From assembly GCA_900548565.1 (NCBI GenBank), contig URKV01000095.1:1-6736 (forward strand): a stretch of DNA of 6,736 nt, written 5' to 3'. This DNA comes from an uncultured Collinsella sp. (GTDB lineage: Bacteria; Actinomycetota; Coriobacteriia; Coriobacteriales; Coriobacteriaceae). Below the pieces are notes generated by a model that was given only the letters and a program-made list of their open reading frames with translations, did not search any database and was not told the origin of the DNA. Both the position numbers and the translations under genes were made by a program. This document shows positions 1-5,240 of the stretch, in pieces (the first letter of the stretch is position 1; each line of letters opens with the position of its first letter).

Positions 1-29
1 GTGGGCTCGGAGATGTGTATAAGAGACAG
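1..29 (+). other. Nextera (Tn5) adapter remnant, not genomic
   Basis: The first ten bases, GTGGGCTCGG, are the end of the Illumina Nextera read-2 adapter. Bases 11-29 are the 19-bp Tn5 mosaic end AGATGTGTATAAGAGACAG. Read in frame 1 this gives the peptide GSEMCIRDR, a common artefact in databases built from untrimmed assemblies. Genomic sequence begins at about position 30. Confidence 0.98.
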
Positions 30-30
30 A

Positions 31-1656
31 CATCATATTGATCGTTATCAGCGGGCGCTCGTCGAGTATGCCGAGCGTGTCGGCCACGTCAAACACCCGA
101 CCGGTGGGAATCACCTGGATATCCCAGCGATCCGAAACGCCACTTCGCTTGGAGCTGGGATTGCAATAGCCGGGCAGTCCAAAGCAGAGCCCCTGCAGCG
201 CCAGATGATAGGCTGTCGGCATATCTGATTGGCCCACATCGATGCCCAGATCGCCGATAGCACAGCTCAAAGCTTGCTTTACAGCGTCCTCGTCTCCTCG
301 ACACAGCCCGTCATGGAACGAGTCGATAACTCGAACGTCCTCAACGGCGCACTCAAACCATTCCAGAATTACAAGACGGAGCGCCTGACGTACTTCGTTG
401 TTAGGCAGACGCAGGGAACGAAGGCGCACGCCGTCCTCCGAATGCCCCGTCATGTCCGTGGTAAGGAATCCAGACAGATACAGCGCAGTCCAGATATCTT
501 CGGGCTTGGCGGCATCGGCCTCCTCGGCATGCACATGCACCGACGCCTCAATAAACCCATGCGGCTCAAGCAAATCGAACAATGCGGACAGGCGCATGAG
601 ATTCCAGTCACCGACGTATGCGCTCAGACGATCGGCGCAACCATACAGATCTGTTCGAACGGGCGCGACGCAACCGCGATGTGCGTAGTCCACCACACGC
701 TCCGGGATCGAACAATAAAAACCACCAAACAGATAACCCTCGAGCCACTCACGCGCGTCATCCAGACAGCCGTTGCGACCGATGCGATCCAACAGTACCT
801 GGACTTCGTCGTCCGAAAAACCGAACCATCGATCACACCAACTCGACAGCGGCGTCGCCGACCGATAGGAAACCCCACGTTGGGACAACGCAAACTCGGC
901 AGGACCGGGGCGCTCGCCCATAAGGCACGTCAATCGCAACAAATCGCCGGCGTCGGCAATGGTGTCGAACAACATCCGGCTGAGCGACTCTAGGGAATCC
1001 ATGCTACCGTAGTCCTTAGCGTCCAAACGCTTTGGACATACCGCGTCGTAGTCGTCTATCAGAAGAACAACCTGCTCATCGAAAGCTGTCTGGAGCAGCT
1101 TAATAAGCACGCCTAGCGCCGCATCGATCTCTCTATCGCTGGCCACCCCACGCGCCGTCCTCTCGATAAGACGAACCTCACGTCTTGACAGATCAGGCGC
1201 GGCAAGCAGCGGCAGCAATCGGGCGCACTCGTGCGCGACGGCGCTGCGAATAGCCGCCGCAGCATCAGCGTCGCGCCTCACAGCGACAGCTGAAAAGTCG
1301 AGCATGATGACCGGATAACACGCGTACTCATCACGATAGCGACCGCCGCCCGCCTGCCAAATCTGGGTGCCGACGAACGGGCTTCGATCCGGCCGCCGGT
1401 GATCAGGTCGTTCCAAATAGCATTTGAGCATCGACAAGTTCATGCTCTTGCCAAAACCCTTGGGTCGGCAGCAAAACGCGACGGATGCCTCACAATCCAA
1501 CATATCGGCAATAAACATGGTCTTATCGACGAGTAAATACCGATTGATTGCATCGGAAAAGTCGTGAACATCAACCGGTAGAGCTGCGTTATCCGCATGA
1601 TTGAGCAACCGCGCACCAAACGCATGAGTAAAACCACAATTCACCTGTTCAGACAC
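31..1656 (-). CDS. AAA-ATPase-like / PD-(D/E)XK nuclease-like protein (DUF1703 type), 3' end cut off
   Basis: The frame is open for 542 codons from GTG at 1656 to the adapter boundary, with no stop reached. GTG was chosen because AGGGAGAG (1663-1670) lies 6 nt upstream; the frame stays open further up but without a better start. The protein resembles the large family with an N-terminal AAA-ATPase-like domain (PF09820 type) and a C-terminal PD-(D/E)XK-like domain (DUF1703, PF08011 type). Visible landmarks: YLLVDKT (40-46); a Walker A-like RPKGFGKS (64-71), where the family usually has RPRRFGKS; YPVIMLDFS (114-122); a Walker B-like VVLLIDDYD (196-204), usually LIDEYD; FGFSDDEV (278-285); EWLEGYLFGG (303-312); LPNNEVR (417-423); and YHLALQGLCFGL (483-494) followed by DRWDIQVIP (509-517). 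The expected E-x-K strand appears as LITINMM at the cut edge. The role of the family is not established. Codon use is looser than in sufB (CGA, TTG and TTT are common), suggesting low expression or foreign origin. Only a few C-terminal residues are probably missing. Confidence 0.85.
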
Positions 1657-1713
1657 CGTAAGCTCTCCCTCTAACGCAGCACGATGCCTATTGTAACGAG
1701 CAGGCGGAGCGCA

Positions 1714-1743
1714 ACAATATCGACCTGCAAAGGTTTCGGGCAA
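1714..1743 (-). promoter_or_regulatory. Possible promoter of the ATPase-like gene
   Basis: On the minus strand TTGCCC (1738-1743) and TATTGT (1714-1719) are 18 bp apart and lie about 60 bp before the GTG start at 1656. The boxes match consensus only partly. The rest of the 1657-1857 gap holds a GCCCC/GGGGC hairpin (1758-1770) with no T tract, the GTTGCACAAC palindrome and the terminator listed separately. Confidence 0.3.
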
Positions 1744-1780
1744 CGGTAGCAACTGACGCCCCGAGGGGGCATAACAAATC

Positions 1781-1792
1781 GTTGCACAACAA
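1781..1792. promoter_or_regulatory. Palindrome GTTGCACAACAA, candidate operator copy 1
   Basis: GTTG-CA-CAAC (1781-1790) is a perfect 4-bp-arm inverted repeat. Its 12-base form, GTTGCACAACAA, occurs again exactly at 3710-3721. This copy lies about 125 bp upstream of the ATPase-like start and overlaps the T tract of the preceding terminator by two bases. An operator role is inferred from its repetition in front of both minus-strand genes. Confidence 0.35.
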
Positions 1793-1822
1793 AAACGAGG
1801 CCCGATGCCGCCGCACCGGACC
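1791..1822 (-). terminator. Rho-independent terminator of the surface-protein gene
   Basis: Read on the minus strand, GGTCCGGTGC - GGCG - GCATCGGGCC (1799-1822) forms a 10-bp stem with two G-U wobbles and a tetraloop. It is followed after TCG by five Ts (1791-1795). It begins about 35 bp past the TAA stop at 1858, the expected place for ending the 592-residue gene. The short T run makes its strength uncertain. Confidence 0.65.
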
Positions 1823-1857
1823 CCGTCCTTAACTCTTATAGAAAACGATCTGAAAGA

Positions 1858-3636
1858 TTACTCCTCCGAGCCATCCTCCCCAGAATTCTTCTTCTGCTGA
1901 TCGAGCTTATGCTTACCGCTCACGATGGACGTAGCGCCCAGCATAGCCAAGCTCGCACTGGCAAGGCTCGCCATCACGATCAAGTCGCCCGTCTTGGGCA
2001 TGTTGCCGCCCGAGGACTTGGTAGCTGTAGTCGTCGTGGTCGTGGTGGTCACCGTTTTGGAGTCATTTTGCTCCTGGACTTGGTTGTCAGCACCGCTCTT
2101 GTCGTCGTCTTCGGACTGTTTCTTTTCGCCCTCGGTCTTGCTCTCGTCCTTCTTCTGAGCGAATTTGTCGTCCTTCTCCTCAGAGCTAGAACCCTTATCG
2201 GATTCGGTCTTCTCGGAAGCCTTGTCCTTGGAGTCGCCCTTTGAGGCTTCGGTCTTTTCCGTGGAAGCCAGATCAGAGTTGTCCTTGTTCTGAGTCGAGC
2301 CATTATTGACGCCAGCCATCAGCGAAGAGCCCAACGTAGAACCAAGCTGCACGGAGAAAGAAGGCTTCTTGTCCGGCGAAGCAACGGGAGCGTCCGGCGC
2401 CTTATTCGAGTCGTCCTTGGAAGCATCGGAATCAGGAGTTGCGTCAGAGCCGGAGCCGTTGTTAGAGCCGGTGCCAACGGACGAATCGCTCGAGCCGGTG
2501 GATGAGTTAGAGGTGTCAGCGTCGGTCGAACCAGAAGCGTCGCTGTCCGTATTGCCGGCAGAGCTTGGAGACGAATCACCCGCAGCAGAGCCGTTCGAAT
2601 CGGAGCCGTTCGAGGTAGAGCCGTCGTTGGTAGTGCCACCAGCAGAGCCATTACCGTCAGCATCGGTCGAGGGCGCATCCATCCTGTCATCGTTGGGATC
2701 GTCACTCGAGTCGTCATTCGAATCAGGTGTCGGCGAGGGCGCCGGTGTGGGATCGGGCTGCACGGGCGTCGCAGCGGCTGCCTCGTCCTCGGCGATATAA
2801 GCCAAGCAGTCCTTCAGCTCATTCTTATAACGATTCTTCCAGCCCTCATGATACTGGGGCTGGCTCGAATACTTGGTCGCCACGTTATTGACCACGCTGT
2901 TGGAGAGCGCCGTCACAAACTCGCGGTCGGACATATCATTGGAAAGATTCGCCCAGCGGAAAAAGTCCCTGCAGCCACCGGTGCCGCACATGTTGGTAAT
3001 GCTCCACACCATGCCCTTGACGCAATCGGCGCGGCCCGAAATATCAATACCCAGGCCGCTCTTGAGCCACGCCTCGGTCACCGCATAGTACGAGTTGTAC
3101 GCATACGCATCTTGAAGTGCTGAGAACTCAACAGGATCGGTGTTGTACGCACCTTGGAAGGCATCCTGCGCGATATGGCCCAGCTCGGTGAGCTGGCCGT
3201 TCTCGTACATGACATTACTCGTGTTGGAAATCTCGCTGCCGCGATCAATCGCATCCTTGAGCATGCTGTATTTTTCGGGGTTGTAGTTGTAGGCCTGCTT
3301 CATAAACGGAATGAGCGACCAACGACGGTCGAACTGGTAATAACCCAGCGCGTTATAGCCGTCACCGTACGAAAAGCCCTGGTTGTAGTTGCCATGGCTC
3401 TCGTACTTGGTAAAGTACTTCATCTCGGGAGTCACGTTGACAAACGAAACGCCCTGGACCGACCTCAGTACGCCCGAGAAGGACTGCTGGGTGTAGAGAC
3501 CCTTATCGATATCGGTGGCATCCGAGGCAACGCCCGGCGTGGGCTCCTCGGCAGCAGCGGGTGCCGGCGCGGAAATGGCGCCAAACGAAAGCGCCAGCGT
3601 CAGGCCCGCGACAATCGCGGAATGCTTGGGCTGCAT
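1858..3636 (-). CDS. Sortase-anchored surface protein with lysozyme-like domain
   Basis: 592 residues. ATG at 3636 has a strong ribosome binding site, GGGAGGA (3641-3647), 4 nt upstream. Residues 1-29 are a signal peptide: short basic start, hydrophobic core, and an APAAA-E cleavage site. Residues about 70-283 look like a lysozyme-like hydrolase domain: KYESHGNY (77-84, E79 the likely catalytic acid), GYNALGYYQFD (93-103) and a VKGMVWSITN segment (206-215). This pattern resembles the lysozyme-like part of proteins annotated as VgrG-related. Four cysteines (205, 217, 222, 277) could form disulfides. Residues about 296-526 are low-complexity Ser/Asp/Gly, then Lys/Glu/Asp, typical of a wall-spanning stalk, ending in a Thr run (about 530-537). 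The C terminus is a sorting signal: MPKTGD (546-551), a hydrophobic segment (552-572), then a basic and finally acidic tail. Met replaces the usual Leu of LPXTG, and the tail is longer than usual. The protein is probably wall-bound and acts on peptidoglycan or another glycan; the substrate is inferred. Confidence 0.88.
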   Translation of the reverse strand: MQPKHSAIVAGLTLALSFGAISAPAPAAAEEPTPGVASDATDIDKGLYTQQSFSGVLRSVQGVSFVNVTPEMKYFTKYESHGNYNQGFSYGDGYNALGYYQFDRRWSLIPFMKQAYNYNPEKYSMLKDAIDRGSEISNTSNVMYENGQLTELGHIAQDAFQGAYNTDPVEFSALQDAYAYNSYYAVTEAWLKSGLGIDISGRADCVKGMVWSITNMCGTGGCRDFFRWANLSNDMSDREFVTALSNSVVNNVATKYSSQPQYHEGWKNRYKNELKDCLAYIAEDEAAAATPVQPDPTPAPSPTPDSNDDSSDDPNDDRMDAPSTDADGNGSAGGTTNDGSTSNGSDSNGSAAGDSSPSSAGNTDSDASGSTDADTSNSSTGSSDSSVGTGSNNGSGSDATPDSDASKDDSNKAPDAPVASPDKKPSFSVQLGSTLGSSLMAGVNNGSTQNKDNSDLASTEKTEASKGDSKDKASEKTESDKGSSSEEKDDKFAQKKDESKTEGEKKQSEDDDKSGADNQVQEQNDSKTVTTTTTTTTATKSSGGNMPKTGDLIVMASLASASLAMLGATSIVSGKHKLDQQKKNSGEDGSEE

Positions 3637-3706
3637 AAGATCCTCCCTGCATTGGTATAGTTAAAGTGCAGTTTGCAAAGATAGAAATAAGTATTGCAGC
3701 TCGCCC

Positions 3707-3745
3707 GTTGTTGCACAACAACCCCTCGGTAAACGGCAACAACCC
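3707..3745. promoter_or_regulatory. Palindrome and direct repeat upstream of the surface-protein gene, candidate operator copy 2
   Basis: GTTGTTG-CA-CAACAAC (3707-3722) is a perfect 7-bp-arm inverted repeat with a 2-bp centre. CAACAACCC at 3716-3724 recurs at 3737-3745, exactly 21 bp (two DNA turns) away, so on the minus strand the gene is preceded by two GGGTTGTTG repeats. The cluster lies 71-109 bp upstream of the ATG at 3636, where a promoter-binding regulator would sit. The remaining gap (3637-3775) includes AT-rich DNA (about 3651-3695) that probably holds the promoter, but I cannot choose a clear -35/-10 pair. No convincing terminator for the rrf2 gene is visible here. Confidence 0.45.
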
Positions 3746-3775
3746 TCCGCGAAATCTTAAGGAATTGCGCTCAAC

Positions 3776-4207
3776 CTACAGCTTAATGTCAAAGTTGATT
3801 TCGGGGACGGCGGCCAGGTCGGCCAACGTCACGCCGTCGACGTACTTTTCGATCACGTCGTCCAGGCCGCGCCAGAACTTGACGGTCGAGCAAAGATCGC
3901 TGCGAGTGCAGCTGTTGTCGATGCCATCGCACGCCACTGGAGCCGTGCTGCCCTCGACGGCGCGCAGGATGTCGCCGGCACGCACCCCGGCCGGGTCCTT
4001 GGCCATCATGTAGCCGCCGCCCTTGCCGCGCACGCTCTTAAGCAGGCCCGCCTTCATAAGCGGACGAACCAGCTGCTCCAGATACTTTTGCGAGATATGC
4101 TCGCGGTCGGCAACCTCGCGCAAGGCAATCTTGCCCTCGGCGTCGCCCAGCGCCGCGATATAGATCATTAACCGGAGGGCATAGCGGCCCTTGGAAGAAA
4201 TGAGCAT
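3776..4207 (-). CDS. Rrf2-family, IscR-like Fe-S-sensing transcriptional regulator
   Basis: 143 residues, a normal length for the family. It begins MLISSKGRYALRLM, the classic Rrf2 opening, and ATG at 4207 is preceded by GGGAGGG (4213-4219) at 5 nt. Residues 1-70 form a winged helix: ISQKYLEQLVRPLMKAGLL (38-56) includes the recognition helix, and SVRGKGGGY (58-66) is the wing. Three cysteines, C93, C100 and C106, lie just before a dimerisation helix and fit the [2Fe-2S] ligand cluster of IscR, though the spacing is C-x6-C-x5-C rather than the C-x5-C-x5-C of E. coli IscR. The gene is divergent from sufC with 220 bp between the starts. It is therefore very likely the sensor that adjusts suf transcription to Fe-S status, and it may control itself. 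The symbol is left blank because iscR, sufR or another Rrf2 name cannot be fixed from sequence alone. Confidence 0.93.
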   Translation of the reverse strand: MLISSKGRYALRLMIYIAALGDAEGKIALREVADREHISQKYLEQLVRPLMKAGLLKSVRGKGGGYMMAKDPAGVRAGDILRAVEGSTAPVACDGIDNSCTRSDLCSTVKFWRGLDDVIEKYVDGVTLADLAAVPEINFDIKL

Positions 4208-4227
4208 ACCTACCCTCCCGTTGTTCC

Positions 4228-4299
4228 TGGGACAAAATCAGGCCTATTTGTCCCAAATCCCATGCACGCGGGGCAAACAAACCTGATTATTATGTCCCA
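4228..4299. promoter_or_regulatory. Three TGTCCCA elements in the rrf2-suf divergent region
   Basis: TGGGACAAA (4228-4236) and TTTGTCCCA (4247-4255) are a perfect 9-bp inverted repeat with a 10-bp spacer. A third TGTCCCA is at 4293-4299, 44 bp (about four DNA turns) from the second. Each is preceded by related bases: CCTGATTTTGTCCCA (minus strand, 4242 to 4228), CCTATTTGTCCCA (4243-4255) and CCTGATTATTATGTCCCA (4282-4299). The inverted pair sits just upstream of the regulator's ribosome binding site, and the third copy lies inside its candidate promoter. This suggests autoregulation by the Rrf2 protein or another factor; no protein is assigned from sequence. Confidence 0.55.
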
Positions 4300-4314
4300 C
4301 ATCTAAAAAGTCGA
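4286..4314 (-). promoter_or_regulatory. Candidate promoter of the rrf2 gene
   Basis: On the minus strand TCGACT (4309-4314) and AATAAT (4286-4291) are separated by 17 bp, about 80 bp before the start codon. A TGGGACA element (4293-4299) falls in the spacer, so a bound protein would block polymerase. The -35 match is moderate. Confidence 0.4.
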
Positions 4315-4319
4315 GTGGA

Positions 4320-4343
4320 TTAGTCGGGTTTTCCCTTGACTAA
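4320..4343. promoter_or_regulatory. TTAGTC/GACTAA inverted repeat over the suf promoter
   Basis: TTAGTC (4320-4325) and GACTAA (4338-4343) are perfect inverted arms. Between them GGG-TTTT-CCC (4326-4335) extends the symmetry, with a TT offset on the right. The right arm covers the TTGACT -35 box of sufC, so a bound protein would compete with RNA polymerase. TTGACTA resembles half of the E. coli IscR type 1 site (YYGACTrw), but the half-sites here face the opposite way. The identity of the binding protein is an inference. Confidence 0.5.
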
Positions 4344-4363
4344 CGCCGAACCCATAGTAACTT
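4336..4363 (+). promoter_or_regulatory. Candidate promoter of the suf operon
   Basis: TTGACT (4336-4341) is a near-consensus -35 box, followed after 16 bp by TAACTT (4358-4363) inside the AT-rich TAACTTTATT. This gives a leader of roughly 55-60 nt before sufC. The -35 box is buried in the inverted repeat at 4320-4343. Confidence 0.55.
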
Positions 4364-4427
4364 TATTCCGAGAAGATTCCTAGGGTTTAGTACGCCTATG
4401 AGTACACCATATACAGAGAGGGACAGC

Positions 4428-5228
4428 ATGAGCGCAAATCCGCTGCTTTCCATCGAAGGTCTGACCGCCTCCGTGGACGAGAAGACCATCCTCCACAACG
4501 TCAACCTCAACGTCGCCGCCGGCGAAACCCATGTGCTGATGGGCCCCAACGGCGCCGGCAAGTCCACCCTCGGCCACCTGGTCATGGGCGACCCCGTCTA
4601 CACGGTCAACGACGGCCGTATCGTCTTTGACGGCCAGGACATCACCGAGCTCACCACCGACAAGCGCTCGCGCGCCGGCCTGTTCCTGAGCTTCCAGGCC
4701 CCGGTCGAGATCCCCGGCGTGCCACTGTCGAGCTTTTTGCGCGCCAGCATCGCCGGCCGTCCCGGCCTGGAGATGAAGGGCAAGGAGTTCCGCCGTCGCG
4801 TCAAGGAGCTCGCGGCCGAGCTCAACATGGATACCGCCTACCTCAACCGTGAGCTGGGCGTGGGCTTCTCGGGCGGCGAGAAGAAGAAGGTCGAGATGCT
4901 CCAGCTTTTGCTGCTGCAGCCCAAGCTCGCCATCCTGGACGAAACTGACTCAGGCCTGGACGTCGACGCCCTGTCAACCGTCAGCCACGGCATGGACGCC
5001 TACCGCAAGAGTTGCGACGGCTCCATGCTCATCATCACTCATAACACGCGCATCCTGGAGCACCTGGATGTCGACCGCGTCCACGTTATGGTCAAGGGCC
5101 ACATCGTGCGCGAGGACGACGCCTCACTGATCCCCTGGATCGACAAGAACGGCTTTGAGACCTTCGAGCGCGAGGCCGCCGAGCAGCGCGCCCAGGCCGA
5201 GGCCGCCGCTACCGAGCAGCAGGCATAA
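4428..5228 (+). CDS. sufC: SufC, Fe-S cluster assembly ATPase
   Basis: 266 residues, close to the usual 245-265. The ATG at 4428 was chosen over the in-frame ATG at 4398 because AGAGGG (4417-4422) lies 5 nt before it, while 4398 has no ribosome binding site; the protein then begins MSANPLLSIEGL. All ABC-ATPase motifs are present: Walker A GPNGAGKST (39-47), Q-loop glutamine in SFQAPVEIPGV (Q90), signature FSGGEKKKVEM (147-157), Walker B with LAILDETDSGLD (167-178) and the H-loop histidine in IITHN (H205). The SFQ-x-P-x-E-I-P-G and EKKK-x-E segments are typical of SufC rather than of a transporter ATPase. A short Ala/Glu/Gln-rich tail follows residue about 250. SufC binds SufB and SufD in the cytoplasm and uses ATP to drive rearrangement during Fe-S cluster assembly. 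It is the first gene of the operon, with sufB 12 bp downstream. Confidence 0.97.
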   Translation: MSANPLLSIEGLTASVDEKTILHNVNLNVAAGETHVLMGPNGAGKSTLGHLVMGDPVYTVNDGRIVFDGQDITELTTDKRSRAGLFLSFQAPVEIPGVPLSSFLRASIAGRPGLEMKGKEFRRRVKELAAELNMDTAYLNRELGVGFSGGEKKKVEMLQLLLLQPKLAILDETDSGLDVDALSTVSHGMDAYRKSCDGSMLIITHNTRILEHLDVDRVHVMVKGHIVREDDASLIPWIDKNGFETFEREAAEQRAQAEAAATEQQA

Positions 5229-5240
5229 AGGGGCGACGCA

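Noticed and set aside
1..228. A 75-codon open frame at the left end
   Set aside because: It starts inside the adapter and encodes the known MCIRDR artefact peptide.
229..993. A 254-codon plus-strand open frame
   Set aside because: It is the shadow of the minus-strand ATPase-like gene, whose translation matches a known family across the whole stretch.
1657..1857. An N-terminal extension of the ATPase-like protein, since the frame is open back to 1857
   Set aside because: The stretch contains a terminator and palindrome and lacks a start with a good ribosome binding site; GTG at 1656 has one.
2030..2055. Threonine-codon repeat as a possible phase-variable tract
   Set aside because: The codons are mixed ACC/ACG/ACT in units of three, so slippage would alter length without shifting frame and the repeat is imperfect.
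2430..2680. Recurrent GAGCC-type words resembling an array of repeats
   Set aside because: They are irregular Ser/Asp/Gly codon repeats of the stalk, without constant units or spacers, so not a CRISPR or operator array.
2306..2800. A 164-codon plus-strand open frame rich in Glu, Ser and Pro
   Set aside because: It is antisense to the Ser/Asp-rich stalk; low-complexity codons on one strand give an open low-complexity frame on the other.
4398..4427. An upstream start adding ten residues to SufC
   Set aside because: There is no ribosome binding site before 4398, and the ten residues are unlike SufC N termini; 4428 has AGAGGG at proper spacing.
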